DNA of 64,000 nt from Agapanthus africanus (GCA_030015575.1 CM057338.1:774269864-774333863), one strand, 5' to 3'; positions 1-14,020 are shown, numbered from the stretch's first letter. Notes: generated by a model not told the origin, from the letters alone. Numbers and translations: made by a program.

Positions 1-457
1 ATCATGAATAAGCAATACACCAACGGTCATCAAAATCTGGCTGGCCTCTGTCAGTGGCCCAATCCTCTGATACTGATCGGCACGTCCGAGAAATCTCATA
101 AAGGCGATCCGCCAAACGCTCGTGGCGTGGAAACACAGTAAAAAGACATATCTCCACAATTGTGTGTCGCCGGAATTTCGCCCTGGTCAGTCCTCGTTCG
201 TGACGAGCTCATGCTGACCGCAACTCTAGCTGTAGCTCCCCTTGCCCGTAATCGTGGCAGCAAACCCATAACTGGTACTGATGAGGCTAGATCGGAATAA
301 ATATAATACTGAGCAAAGAAATGTATATCCTAAAGCTTCTTAAGTGGAGTAGCGTATCGTAAATATGCCGCGGAACATATCTACGGTACGTCACTCTACT
401 TTAGTCACCTATTCCATCAACCAAGGGTCATCCTACGCTCCGAAGGTAAAACCTAAC
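1..457 (-). mobile_element. LARD-1 internal region, leader next to the primer-binding site (partial)
   Basis: This is the first part of the internal region of a minus-strand Gypsy-type element; the rest lies left of the window. It aligns by eye with 15690-16333 of the second copy, for example at the shared strings cacgtccgagaaatct and cgccctggtcagtcctcgt. I see no open coding frame. Non-coding internal DNA next to very long LTRs is the layout of LARD-type elements (large retrotransposon derivatives). Confidence 0.75.
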
Positions 458-469
458 GCTCTGATACCA
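458..469 (-). other. Primer-binding site of LARD-1 (initiator tRNA-Met type)
   Basis: The plus strand reads gctctgatacca, so the element strand reads tggtatcagagc, the standard plant tRNA-iMet primer site. It sits 4 nt from the LTR end at 474, which fixes the orientation as minus. Confidence 0.92.
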
Positions 470-473
470 ACTT

Positions 474-3400
474 TGTCACGCCCCGAAAGTATGGAACATG
501 ACCGGCACTTAAACTACGAACGTCTCGAGGCGTACGTAATCTAAGTGAGCCGAAAACCCAGAAATCCAAACCAAGAAAAGTAGTAGAGTGAAGGAAAACC
601 AATTTAAAACAAGTAGTTTTAATAGCATAAGCCGAATTATGCGGTTTTAAAAAAACATCAAATATTTCCCGAAAATTTCGGCAGAGTCTCCTTTGTAAAT
701 ACTGGCCCCCAAACGGGATACAACATGAATAGTATACGAAATCAATAAAAAGGCATCCCCAAGCGGGAGCTAGCTCTTCGTCAATCGACGGTCACAACCA
801 CACAAGCAATATAATATACAACGCCAACGGCGAGGATCAAAATTCAAAAGGAAACTCAAAACCACAAGAAAACCATAGAAATATAACGCGCGACTCTAAG
901 GTCGAAGGAATAACATCACTAGTCTCTATCTCAAAATAAATACATGTTTGGTTGATGGAACTTCTAGATACAACAGAATAATGATATACAAGATATAAAA
1001 TGGGGGTACGATACAAGTAAACCCACCTACTAGCAAATCATCCGAAGGAAACTATGCCCGCAAAGCCGTAATGAAACCTGTACGGCAAACCTGCAAGAAA
1101 CTGGGGCACAACGGGGGTGAGTTTCCAACTCGTGAATAGAAAAACATCTAAGAAAAGAAATCGCATAAATAACGCAATCCTAGGTCAATGATCATAATAT
1201 AACCTCAAATATATAACCAGCAACCCATAACAATGGTTAGGGCAAATATCTAACCCAAGTGTAATTCCATATGCCCGTGTCAGTGTCTCAGGTAGCAATG
1301 TATCATATGGATGATGTATGAATGCATGAAACAGAATGCATGTACTGAAGAAAACCGCTTTCATAAATCAGTGAGATTTCTGTATTTTAAAAGTGAGGTA
1401 CCATAAATGAAATCAGCATAAAACAGTGCCCAGCATCGACACAAAATAAGTGTCCAAATATCTCGATATCTCTGTATCACAATCTCTGTACCTCAATATC
1501 TCAAAATCTCAATATCTCAATCACAATATCTAGGGCGCCGTCAATCCAGACCGGTCCCTACCATCTATCTCAAGACCACGACGGTATCCTCCGGATATCC
1601 GACGCGTCGGGTAAAATCACCGGTCGGTAGTGCTCCCCTGCCAGGCTCAACGTCAACAACACGACCTTCTCGCCCCGGGGTACCGCACCGGGCCCACCAT
1701 GTACCCGAAACGGTTCATCCATCTCCTCGAATCGGGTCTCGAAATCCATCAGCAAACTCATGGTGGACGACTCATACATCATGGGAAAACCGCATTTTTT
1801 TATTGAAAAAGAGAGAAAGCAGTTTATATATGTTTTGCGGTTTTCCTCCAAATCCAGAAAATATCATGGAAATCTGAATCATCAAAAGCATGTAAAACCA
1901 TGAATATAAGCATGAGCATCCATGAATACGGCATATAATGAATAACAGTATGCACGAAGTGACAAGTAACAACTACAATGTTTAAACTAGCATATAATGC
2001 AAAGCAACTAATCATCATGTCAAAACTACTAGTTAACAAGCTACATTAGGCGATAATATTTTCTAAGGTGTGCATGACATGGCAATTACCGATGAAGATG
2101 TGTGTGAGCCGGCAAGCAAGTGTACGTGGTACATACGCATCATCGGTAATGGTGCTGGTGTCCTAACAGTATGATATCAACAATGCAATGAGAAATTATA
2201 ATATAAGTATGCGATGCGGAGCGAACAGTAATAATGAGCGGGAGCTAAATACTAAACACAACGATAACTAATCTGCATTACCCTAATATAAATCCTACAA
2301 ATAGTGCCTTTTGAAATAACACGAATCATGGGGTTTTGAAAATAGGGGCTACGGTGTTTTTATAAAAAGATGCGTCTTTTGAAATATCCGTAGGATCCCT
2401 TGGGCTGTCTTTTAAAATACCCACGATTCGTTAGTTTTTGAAATAGGTAAGAATCGAATCTAATCTAACAACTAAATTAAACTAAAGGACTAAGTTAACA
2501 AGCTGGACTGCAGGTAAGGAAACCGCCTAACATCTGAGTCGATACATATACATACCTGTATATATATATATTAGTCGGTGATCCCGCCTCAATAATATCA
2601 TATCCGATACCATATCTATAACCAGACATCCCAAGTCAAGAGTGCGGATCAATCATCAAAATATAGCTCGTACGTAAATCCGTCATACGGCATCCCAAAT
2701 CTGGATACGGGTCAATATCACATTCATCATACTATTCACCTGGTATCCTCTTTATCAAATATCATGATCGGGGTACTGATCTACGTCTAGTACAATACTG
2801 ATACCGCCTAAGTATGCATGGACGTGTGTGAAACACTACGTCAAGGACCCGCTACAACGTCATGTCGTATCTCAAATACGAACCCTGCTATATCACCAAT
2901 CTCACGGCCTCAAATCAAATCTCATCGACTCATCTTAAATCCCAAGTACTATCCTCATTATCCATGCATGCGTATATGAATGTACATATGCATAGTCCCA
3001 TACCCACGCATATTTACATATATACACATCCCAATCTGCGCACAAGAAAGTAAAGTATGCAAGTCTGTGTGTTCGTATGTGGGTATAACAACTACTCTAG
3101 GGTTTCGCAACTAACCCAAAGGTACTCCATGAACACATAAACATAACATGAATGAACTTTCTCGTATCATAAAACACCTATATAAACATATATATATGAG
3201 CTACACTACGGACTGCGGGGGTGCTATACGCCATCCACCCGACTTCTCCCCGTAGATATAAATCTACTCACCTGGTCCTTGCTCGCCGGTGCCGACTCGC
3301 CATGCGCTTGCTTGTCGTCTCGAAGTCCACATGGGGGTACCTACATATTACAACGCATCGTATCGCATTAAAATCCGACTCATGACCAAAACGACACACG

Positions 3401-5026
3401 AATCCCACATAGGTCAAAACCTATGGTTGCTTTCACAAATCAACCCAAAAACCCTCGACGTCGGTGTACAAACGCCAGACCATCGAGAAAAATCCAAATA
3501 CACTCATTTGCACATTCACGAACACTAATTTTAATATAAAATAGGTTAAAACTCACAAAAACCCCAATTTCACTTAAAAAGTCATTTTTCCGAAAATCTA
3601 GCAAGCACAATTCGCCGTTTTTGTACAAAACATGATGTTTTAACAATTCTAGTGACCAAGATGATAACTTAATATCTTAATTATGCCATAGAAACCATTA
3701 CGTAAATTTTAAACCCACAATTTAATTCGATTTCAAAAACCTAGTTTGCAATATTAACTAATTTTAACAATTTTATAGCAAAAATGCACAAACTACAATC
3801 TAGCTTGGATTTTCATGAACTAAAGGCATTAAACCACTCAATATAATATTAATAATGCTATGAAACCATAATTATATTTTAATCTAAGACATTCAATAAT
3901 TTTCCAAAAATCTAGTAAGTAAAATAGCTTAAATATTAGAATTTCAACTTAACAATTTACAACTAACAATTTGATTATGTTTCACATTCCACAAAAAGAA
4001 GAATTCCACTTGCAACCATAATCATACAACAAAACCCTAACTATAATCCAAAACCATCCACTTGAATTTATAAACTTGAATTCAAAATCCCTTTATTTAT
4101 ATTTTTTTTAAACACCTAAACAAGTTTGCTTTAAACATACAACTAACAATTAACAAATATGGAAGAATTTTTATACTTCATGATCAAGAGATCAACATGA
4201 AGATCATGGCCTCCAAAATGCCAAATTTCCTCCAAGATCCATGCTAGCTTGGGCAAAGAAATAATGGGTAGAGATTGGATTTTGTTTTTGTGGGATTTTT
4301 GACTTGGATTTTTGGTGGAATTTTGTGGGTTTTGCAATGAAATGGAGAAGAATTAAGAGGGGGCTGTTTGTATGCAGGTTTCGGCCAGAATTGGTGGGGA
4401 TTGGGTGAGGGAGGAGAGAGAGTGAGGTGGGGAAAGATAAATATAGTCAAAGTCCACTCAATTTCTATCATTTTCTATTCTTTTCTTTTCTTTTCTTTCT
4501 TTTCTTTTCTTTGAAATTCAAGTGGGGAAAATTATTGGGGCTGCTGAATTCAGCCAAGGGAAGAATTAAATGGGGGTGTGTGAGTGTGGGTATAGGTGTG
4601 GGGTGATGGAAAATGACAAATACAATACCCCAAACATCCATTTACACTAAAAAAAGCCTTTTTTTCTTCAATAATTTCTAAACCGTTTTGGCAAACGATT
4701 TCGTTCCAAAAACTACATGATAAAATTTTATTTAAAGTTTTATGATGCATAAAATTTGTTTCAACTCATTCCAATTTGTAATTTTCCCTAATTAAATATA
4801 TTAGTGACGGCTTAAAATAATATTAAAGTAATTAATTTCGGAAAATTTTTCAGAAAATTTGAAATTTCACCAGTGGGTCAATAAACACCAAATACTAGCA
4901 ATTACATAGCTAGAATATGTATATTTAATTTTATAATAAAGATATTTGTATTTTGACTTTTTACAGAAACCCCCTTATTTTACCGTTTTTTCGAAATTTC
5001 ACCGAAACGATTTTCAAAACGTTACA
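474..5026 (-). repeat. 5' LTR of LARD-1, about 4.55 kb
   Basis: On the minus strand the LTR starts tgtaacg (at 5026) and ends gtgaca (at 474), the usual TG..CA ends. Its inner end abuts the primer site. It aligns along its length with the LTR at 16351-21205, for example ctgcgggggtgctatacgcc near 3215 against 19660. It carries no convincing gene; short open frames inside it are not conserved between copies. Its outer end splits a Copia element, so the first bases after it (cccaa, 5027-5031) should be the target duplication, whose partner would lie left of the window. Confidence 0.85.
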
Positions 5027-6271
5027 CCCAACTAGTTTCGGGCTAGCCATCAGGAGTAGGACTCTGTAAGAATGGCTGGATGTTTATCGATCTGAGATGG
5101 AATCCTTATACACCAACAAAGTATGGACTTTGGTTGCTTTATCTGAAGGGTTAAATCCCCATCAGGAGCAAGTATATCTTGAGAACATTACTTGGTGTAC
5201 ATGGAAAAGTCAAGACTTTCAAAGCTAGACTTGTTAAAGGTTTGCATCATTGACCAGGTATGGATTATAATGAAACCTTTTCTAAGTAACTATGCTTAAG
5301 TCTATCCAGACCCTACTTGCCACGGCTACATACCATGACTACGATATCTGGCGGTTGGGTGTCAAGACTGCTTTTCTAAATGATGTTTTAGAAGAGAGAG
5401 TCTGTAAGTACACAGTCAAAGGGTTTCATAGACAGTGGGAGCAGCGGAAATGTGTGCAAGATGTTTTATGTGATAAAGCGGGCATCGCGGAGTTGGAACA
5501 TCTGTTTTGATGAGTTAGTCAAAGAGTTTGACATCATCAAAATGGTAGATGAACCTTGTACATACAAAATGGTAGTAGGGAGTATGGTGGTGATCCTCGT
5601 AGAGTACGTGGATAACATACTCTTGATAGGGAAGGAGTTTCCTATGCTACGCTCGGTCAATCTCCGCTTATCACAAGGATTCTCCATATAGGATCAAAGT
5701 GATACCTACTAAATCCTGGGTTTTGGATCTATGAGATTGATCTAATTGGATGTTAGGATACTCACGAGTTGTAGTGAGATGGTATCAATTGATCCTGGGG
5801 AGAATCACTGGAAATGTTCCAGGGTGATAAGGACGACTGAATATCAGTCACAGGCATTGTCTTTACCCTCAGTAAAGGGACGGTATGTTGGAAGAGTTCC
5901 AAGCTAGATACCGTGGCATACTAGACGATAAAGGCTGGATATATCGCTACCAAAGATGCTACCAAAGAGACAGTCTGGGTGTATATTAGTTCATGAGATG
6001 AACTTCGTTCCTCCCATTGTGTGACAATGGAGTTATGGCTTATGCCTAGGAACGCCCGTTCCATCAGTGATCCAGACATATTCTTAGGCAGTATCACCTG
6101 ATCGTGGAGATGGTTGATCTCCAGGGGATCGAGGTTAGGAGAGTAGACTCAGAGGACAACACGGCGGATCCACTCACAAAGGCCTTTTCCCAGAGAGAGA
6201 CTTTTATGGGATGGTTGAGTATGAGATACTATAACCACTGCTATCAGATGGCCTTAGTGCAAGTGGGAGAT
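5027..6271 (+). pseudogene. Copia family A copy A3: reverse transcriptase and RNase H remnant
   Basis: This is the 3' part of a Copia pol gene, which copies element RNA into DNA. Pieces readable in scattered frames are a stretch like EWLD-RSEMES-YTNKVWTLV (5070-5140), LKSIQTLLATATYHDYDIW (5290-5350), ASRSWN, and the catalytic box as YVDN at 5605-5616 instead of YVDD. An RNase H tail reads EDNTADPLTKAFSQRETF near 6150-6200. Breaks include stop TAA at 5067-5069, a Gly codon at 5358-5360 where the first catalytic Asp belongs (LGVKTAF instead of a DVKTAF-type motif), and several frameshifts. Protease and integrase are absent because LARD-1 interrupts the element at 5026. It cannot make an active enzyme. 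Confidence 0.88.
6259..6271 (+). other. Polypurine tract of A3
   Basis: gcaagtgggagat lies directly before the 3' LTR, where plus-strand DNA synthesis is primed. The same tract stands before the LTRs at 59679 and, on the minus strand, at 50577-50589 and 27940. Confidence 0.85.
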
Positions 6272-8484
6272 TGTTAGTTATATGTATGCCCTAGAGGCCA
6301 TTACTATACATAGGATGTATATTGTAGTGGATGCTTGGACATATATAGGGATGACTTTCTTGCTCGATATGATAGTATGCTATCTGGTTACTCTTTACCT
6401 TAACGTGTACACTGATTGTCTCTCTGTTACATGTTGGTAAAGCCCTTAGGATGTGTACTTGACTACCTGGACTATGATGCGGATCATACTAGTGGGGACA
6501 TGGTAGTCCATAAGTACATCCTTCAAGGTCCCTAGTCGTGGGTGTATCGAGACAGGGCATCGATATACCAGAGTAGATTAGCGTATACCTTCTCGACCCA
6601 TACAGATGGGCGATGGATGATCCCATATCCATTGGTGTTTGACATGAGAGATGATATACGGGTGCTCAGTGGAGACTGGGTACACTGGATGGACTTGCTG
6701 AGAACTCCCAGATGGTATTATACCTTACGTCAGATGGCAGTTCTCTGGTGACACTGGTGCGGGTTAGTCTGTAGACCCGAGATCGTCATAGAGTCTTGTG
6801 TGATTCCCACTGTGCTTTGATTTTCACCTTACCACGTCTAAGAGGGTATATAAAACGGTGGTTTTTGGGTACAGTCTCGAATCACATGGAGGTAATGAGT
6901 GATAGGAGGGGTTTCGTTTCTCCCGGTATAGGGAGTTGATGTTGCGCAGTGCTCGATTGGCTATAACAGGAAGTCCTTGGCCAAGGCTGTTTTAGGGATT
7001 TACTGGTAAGTGTTACCAGTAGTTTCTCGACCCGTTATGAGCCTCATATCGACACGACTTATCGAGTTATTGGGGTCTGACGTTTACCACCCCTAGACAA
7101 GATATGCGACATATCAGACGAACAGACCAGACTATACGGTAAGTGTTACTGGTTGGATTCACAGGAGTGTGAGCGGGCTTGCTTGTTGATCTTCTGATCG
7201 CTCAATACCCGGGTGGCCGTTACGTTTAGCAGACCGCTTGCGGCTTGTGGGTGTTTGATATGATCATCACCTACTGCCGGCGTATTGACGAGTCTTTAGA
7301 GTCCTACACAGGGGTTTCCTGGCTCAAGCGAAACGAAATAGGAGCGCATATGAGATATGTGCGGGACCGAGAATAATACGAGTATGTGATACTGTATTCA
7401 ATTCTCGCGATTTGTGACATTGATCGGTTGTATGCTATATAGCCGGGTTATCGGATCAAGTGTTGATTCGATAAGTTGTTGCTATTGATATTAGTCGGTT
7501 ATATGAGATATGACCGGATCGTTAAATCAAGTGTTGATTTAATGATTTAATGTATAATTATTTATTTGATATATTACTTTACATTAATTAGTATTGGTTC
7601 ACTTAAGATTGATTTTCTCACTTGATTATGCACATTGTTTATATGTGATATATGCAAGTGTACATGTTTGTATCATGCTTGATGATACAAACAAGTTGGG
7701 TGCATGAGACTTAAACTAAATCAAGGTTGAATTAGGGTTTACAATTATCCTAACAAATAACAAAAGAGTAAGACTTTGGTCAAAGTTATCAAGCTTCATG
7801 AAGCTTGATAAACATTGACAAAGTCAACTCTTTTGTCATTTGTTCAAGATATTAGTTAACCCAACCCTTAACCTATTGCTTTGGTTAATTCTCTACATGA
7901 GTTAAGCATGAGAGCTTAACTCAACCATGGTGCTATTATTTATTGGATAAGTTTCATTTGGATATTTTTATATGATTCTTTTTCTTCTTCTTCATCTTCA
8001 TCAAGCTCACAAAAGCTTGCTAGCTCCAATGGTGTCATGAGAAAAAGAGTGAGAAATCCAATTCTAAAGTGAACCCATTTCCTATTTCTTCATCCTCTAC
8101 TACTTGCCATGTAGTATAGGGTGTTCTCTTCACAAAGTTTTTGACCAAGTGAAGGAATAGCTTGAGTTTGAGTCTCCCCGACGTAGATCATCTTCGGCCT
8201 CGAAGTCAATGACCTAGCCGGATCATTTCTCCGACGAAACCATCACTAGAGTCCGGGACCCGATGATCGCAGCGGAGGGACGTCAACATGGAGCTTTAGA
8301 AGTGGAGAACCGGATCTACAAAGGTTGTATTTCCATTCACTTAGTAGCAAAGTTGTTTGCTTGCATGTTCTTTCGCCTTACCTCTAGTAATCGATCTAGT
8401 TTAGGGTTTCTCGGCACCGGAAAATTTTAATTTGGCATGGTTGATACCTTGTGGAACCTCTTGAGTGTGCCTAGGAACCTTACA
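6272..8484 (+). repeat. 3' LTR of Copia A3 (family A)
   Basis: 2213 bp, starting tgttagttatatg and ending ccttaca. It matches the family A LTRs at 41138, 59679 and (inverted) 11773, 48363 and 56535 over its length. It carries the family's two palindromes near 7450-7550. At 6845-6856 it reads tatataaaac, where the other copies read gcgtgcaaaac. The following bases cttgg (8485-8489) are the expected right-hand target duplication. Confidence 0.9.
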
Positions 8485-9490
8485 CTTGGTACTCGGATTT
8501 TCGATCGGACAGTTTGTAATACTAGCCGGCTCGGGTTTGAGCCGGATTATTAAATCAGTTATTGATTTAATAATTTATGTATATGTATTTCGATATATAT
8601 ATTCTAGTATTATGTTCTTCGTGTTATTCTATCTCTTTTGGGCGTTCGGATTTTTATCTGATTGCCGGTATATATGTACAGTAGACTGAAATCCGTATTT
8701 ACTACAGATTTCCATCTACAAGGTGGCCACCTCATTATGTATTTTCCTTTTATTTGATAATTGGAAATGAGGTGTAAAGTAAAGGGTATGGGAGGAAAAG
8801 AGGTGATCATGCTTCAATAGTAGTCAAATGAATTTATAATTCATTTTGGAGTTACTATTGAAGCATATTTGCTAATTGTTTAATGGAAGAAATCATACAC
8901 AAAACCAAGGTGTGTATTTTCTCTTTCATCAATGCTTCATTATTTTTCTTGAGCTCTCTTTTGCTCTTGATCTCCTCCCTCCTCTTGCTTTGCTCCACTT
9001 TCATCTTCTTCCTCTTCACTAACATTCTCATGAGTTGAGAAACAAGTGAAGAGATTAGAAAAGGGATAGCAAACACTTAGACACCCTCACTACATCCTAG
9101 ACTACTTGGTTTAGCAACCCAAGTTCTCTAGTTGCTCCTTATAGCTATTTGGTTAGGAGCTAGAGCCATGGATCATACTCCCCAGGTGGATCATCTACGA
9201 CAAAGCAAGGCCGGAGAACAAGCTCGATCCCGGAGGACCGATGGAGCCGGAGTTGGAGATCAAGCAAGTTTAAGGAGACCACTTGGAGCACATGACGAGG
9301 AGAGAAGACCGAAGGACTTGAGCCGCTTGGTATATCTTCTTTCAAAGTAGATAGAACTCTCAATTAGCTAACTAGGTTATGGTTAAAGATCCGGTTAGCG
9401 TTTAGTCTAGCGCTAAGTTTTCGTCTGTCTCAAAATTTTTGTTCCGCAATTGGCCACGGAAGTTGGCCGGGGCGCTAGGGTAACCCTTCA
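8485..9490 (+). repeat. End portion of an LTR related to family B (B')
   Basis: This stretch aligns with the reverse complement of about 25794-26820, the 3' half of the family B LTR. Shared pieces include gatcggac..aatactagc, a tail with ggccggggcgc, and the spacing of conserved blocks between. It is clearly diverged, so it is a relative rather than a recent copy. The end ccttca at 9490 gives a CA terminus, and LARD LTR sequence follows directly. This fits a plus-strand B' element inserted in the LARD-2 3' LTR and itself cut by A3. A small open frame at 9132-9350 overlaps it and is probably chance. Confidence 0.7.
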
Positions 9491-11087
9491 TATATATATA
9501 TATAATATAATTATAACGCATTCGCGTTCTATACTATGAAACTGCGGGGGTGCTATACGCCATCCACCGGACTTCCCCTGTAGATATATATCTACTCACC
9601 TTGATCTTTGCTCGCTGGAGTCGATGACGATACGCTCTACTCGTCGTCTTGAAATCCATGTGGGGGTACCTACATATATACACATAAGATATCGTAACCG
9701 AAATCACGCACGAAAACCAAATCGGCACGAGTATCGTATATAGGTTAAAACCTATCGTTTACGCATGCAAGAATAACCAACAACTCTCGACGATTGACGT
9801 ATAAACGTGAATCGACCGTTAAAAACACAAATACCAAAACTTCATTTCATAAATATCATGAAATAAAAGGCAGCAACTCATGAAAATGGCCCCAGATTTT
9901 ACCCTAGCTGAAATTAGCCAAAATAGCATATGTGGAGGGGCTATTTGCTGGACAATGGAGCCATGGAAGAAGCACGAAGAACAGACGACAAATTCTGGCC
10001 GCAAATTGCGGCCAGAAGGCATTTATTTGCGGCCTCAGTAGGGTGTTAGGGGCTCAGGTCTCTAGGGTACACTCCATGTTGCCTGCATGACTCTCTGTGT
10101 TTGCTAAAATATTTTCAAGTGTCTCGGGTCATAGCAGATGTCAATACACTATCACAATTCTCACAGTTGTCCAATATCGGGGTTTCTAAGTTTATGAATT
10201 GGGAGTTTACTCTATGGTTTCAGTCCAATATACCATCCCTACAGGGTTTTAAGATCACTAATAACACAATTACCCTATCTCAATTCAAGAATTCCTCCAA
10301 ACCCTAACTTGGAATTTTCTAACCTCACTAAACATCTTAATATCACTTCTAAACTTGCATGAAAGTTAAAGTGAATTAAATACAATTCTAATGGTGATGA
10401 AATTAGCTCATTTGGCAACTCAAGAAAATTCTTGAGTGGCCCTAAGTCTTCAAAATCCGATTTTTCTTAGTCCAAAGTGTTTGTAGTGGGCTTGTGCATA
10501 TTTTTAATGAAAGGGGGATGAACTTTGGATGTGTTTTTCATGGAGTTTTGATGAGGTAGAGGAGGGAGGGGATGAGGGCAGCCATGGTGTGAGTGGGAGA
10601 GAAAAATGAAGAGGAAAATAATGAGGGAACACAAATGGGACTTGGTCAAAGAGACCCCTCACCTCTCTCTCACTTCTCTCTGTTGCCCATACTCATTTTT
10701 CTAATGTTTTCTCTTTTCTTTTTCTTTTGTTTTCTTTTTTCCTTTCTCTTTTAAAATTAAAACCATGCATAGAAAAAGAAAAAGACATGCTAGAAAAATG
10801 TAAAATGTGAAATATGACATGGTGCATATCATGTGCACAAATCAAGCTTAATGCGCGATTAGCGATATTTAATCGCGATTAGCATTAAAATAGTGTATAA
10901 TTAATTATAAAAATTGTAATTTGCATAAATCACATAAAGCACCCTCATTTCCATAATTTCTATAATTTTCCAAATATTTTCCAATTTATCGGTATTTAAT
11001 TATACCGCATATTAAAATATTCATAATATTTATTATTTAATTACAAAAATCCCCAAAAATAATATTTTATTTTTCTGAAATGTTACA
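9491..11087 (-). repeat. 3' LTR of LARD-2, inner part
   Basis: It aligns with about 19600-21205 (same element's 5' LTR) and with about 3190-5026 of LARD-1. It ends tgttaca at 11087 directly next to a polypurine tract, so it is the 3' LTR of a minus-strand element. About 3.2 kb of the LTR is missing on the left at a TA-rich point. The simplest reading is that B' inserted there (predicted duplication tatat) and the rest lies left of the window; a deletion is the alternative. Confidence 0.8.
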
Positions 11088-11100
11088 GTCTTCCCCACTT
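11088..11100 (-). other. Polypurine tract of LARD-2
   Basis: The minus strand reads aagtggggaagac followed by the LTR start tgtaaca. The preceding minus-strand ttcggggaccgaatttcttt next to a GTGGGG tract is the usual 3' end of Tekay/Del-type Gypsy elements (chromoviruses), which suggests the lineage of this non-coding element. Confidence 0.75.
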
Positions 11101-11772
11101 AAAGAAATTCGGTCCCCGAATTTAAATTTAAACCCCTCAAATACTAAAACATTTCAGTAAAATGATCTAGTCGTCGGGGCTCCGAAATCATAAACGCATA
11201 AAACATGTAGTGGCACAAAGCATGCGCATGAAAAATGAGCATATAACTCAAAATCAAACTCCGTCAAGTATCCCGCAATCATCGGAGTGATGGTGAAGAC
11301 ACCAATATCAAAATCCAATACAAAAACCAACATGATATATATCGAACTATACATGTAAACATCGTTAAAACATTTGAAAGAAATGCATGCCAAACCCTTT
11401 CAAGTTGCTGTGCGATGCGCGCGTCACTGCACAGTGGCGGACGTTTATTGTAAAAAAATAATTATATGTATATATACCCTTTGTATAACATACACGTCCC
11501 GCCGTTTGAAAAATAATTTAGAAGGGTTTCCTTTATAAAATGTTTCGTGTCATCTCGGACACGTAGGTAAATACTGAGACTATAGCTCTTTTTTGGAAAT
11601 CCTTTTGATATCAATCAATGCATGCAAAACATGTTCAGGTACTGTCCTCGGACTACTCCTGCTCAGCTACTATAGCATACAGTAAGTATCATAAAAATAT
11701 ACTGCTCCACAAGAAATCAATCCCAAAATGTGCATAAGAATGCCATGTGCGCCAGGTGCACACGGAAATTGA

Positions 11773-13993
11773 TGTAGGGTTCCTAGGCACCCTAATGAGG
11801 TCTCACAAGGCATCGAACATGCCAATATAAAAATTTATGGGTGCCGAGAGACCCGACTACGGATCGTTTGCTAGAAATCTAGGCGAAAAAGTAATCTAGT
11901 TAACAGTTAACTAAGGGATACGGATATACAACCTTTGTAGATCCGTTTGTCCACCTCCATAGCTCCATGAAGAAGTCATCTCCGCTGTACAAATCCGAAA
12001 TCCGGGCTCTTGCGTCGGCTTCATCGGAGAACGAGCGGGCAAGGTCGTCGGCTTCGTGCCGAAGATGATCTACGTCGAGGCATCGCTAAATCAAGCTCCG
12101 ACTTCACCAAGTCAAGAAACTTGTGAAGTAAACACACTCTACTACTTGGCAAGAGGTAGAGGATGAAGAAATAGGAGTTGGGTTCACTTTAGAATTGGAT
12201 TTCTCACTCATCTTCATCAATCACCATTGATGAAGTGGAGGTTTCTTCATGGAAGAAGATGAAGAAGAAGAAGAAGAAGAATTATGATAAGTTAATTAAA
12301 AAAGAAAAGAATTTCCAAACTTATCATAATCCTAACTATAGTTATGTGTAGAGAATTAACCAAGGGTTAAAGGAATGGTTAGGGTTAAGGATGAGATAAG
12401 AATGGTGGACAAAGTCAAAGCTTCATGAAGCTTCAACTAAACAACAAATAAAGCCACCATTCTTTTCTCTTCTCATTTATTTTCCAAAATGAAATGGATA
12501 AATAAATAAGTGAATAAAACAAAACCCTAACCATAATCATGTAACCATGGCTTGATCTTTACACAAAAACCCTAGCATAACATGTATCATCAATCATGAT
12601 ACAATCAAGTGCACAAAAGTATATCGCATATACAATGCGCACATCCGAGTGAGAAAATCCATCTTAAGTGAACCGATACTAGTTAACGCAAAGTAATATA
12701 TCAAATATATAATTATGCATTAAATCATTAAATCAACTCTTGATTTAACGATCCGGTCATATCGCATATAACCGGCTAGTATCCAATGTATCGGCTTATC
12801 GAATCAATCCTTGATTCGATAATTAGGTTATATCGCATACAACCATTCGACACATTGATCGCGAGAATGAAATACGGTATCACATACACGCATTACTCTC
12901 GGTCCCGCACATATCTCATATGCGCTCCTATTTCGTTTCGCTTGAGCCAGGAAACCTCTGTGTAGGACTCTAAAGACTCGTCAATACGCCGGCAGCGGAT
13001 GATGATCATATCAAACATCCACAAGCCGCAAGCGGTCTGCTAAACGTAACGGCCACCCGGGTATTGAGCGATCTGAAGATCGACGAGCAAGCCCGCTCAC
13101 ACTCCAGTGAATCCAACCAGTAACACTACCGTACAGTCCGGTCTGATCGTCTGATCTGTCGCATATCTCGCCTAGGGGTGGTAAACGTCAGACCCCAATA
13201 GCTCAATAAGTCGTGTCGATATGAGGTCTATAACACTTCGAGAAACTACTGGTAACACTTACCAGTAAATCTCAGCAACCCTGGCCAGGGATTTCCTGTT
13301 ATAGCCAATCGAACACTGCGCAACATCAACCCCCTATACCGGGAGAGACGAATCCCCTCCTATCGCTCATTGCCTCCATGTGACTCGGGACTGTACCCAA
13401 AAACCACCGTTTTGCACGCCCTCTTGGACGTGGTAAGATGGAAATCAAAGCACAGTGGGAACCACACAAGACTCTATGACCATCTCGGGTCAACAGACTA
13501 CTCTGTACCAGTGTCACCAGAGAACTGCCATCTGACATGAGGTATAATACCATCTGGGAGTTCTCGGCGAGTCCGTCCAGTGTACCCAGTCTCTACTGAG
13601 CACCCGTATATCATCTCTGATGTCAAACACCGATGGATATGGGATCATCCATCGCCCATCTGAATGGGTCGAGAAGGTATACGCTAGTCTACTCTGGTAT
13701 ATCGATGCCCCGTCTCGATACACCCACGACTAGGGACTTTGAAGGATGTACTTATGGACTACCATGTCCCCACTAGTATGATCCGTATCATAGTCCAGGT
13801 AGTCAAGTACAGATCCTAAGGGCTTTACCAACATGTAACAGAGAGACAATCAGTATACACGTTAAGGTAAAGAGCAACCAGATAGCATACTATCATGTCG
13901 AGCAAGAAAGTCCTCCCTATATATGTCCCAGCATCCACTACAATATACATCCAATGTACAGTAATGGCCTCTAGGGCATACATATAACTAACA
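11773..13993 (-). repeat. Solo LTR of Copia family A
   Basis: A complete 2221-bp LTR on the minus strand, from ctaaca (13993) to tgtagg (11773), with no internal region and perfect 5-bp duplications attga at 11768-11772 and 13994-13998. This is the product expected from recombination between the two LTRs of a full element. Short open frames inside (such as 13326-13553 and 13514-13723) recur in other copies of the LTR only because the LTR recurs. Confidence 0.95.
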
Positions 13994-14020
13994 ATTGAAA
14001 TCAATAAATGTGCCATACAT

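Noticed and set aside
9132-9350. 72-codon plus-strand frame with charged residues
   Set aside because: It is inside the B' LTR fragment; the matching part of the family B LTR does not keep the frame.
13326-13723. Two overlapping frames of 69-75 codons, repeated at 6542, 41312 and 59949 in other LTRs
   Set aside because: All lie in family A LTRs; start and stop codons are not kept in all copies and the peptides have no recognised domain.
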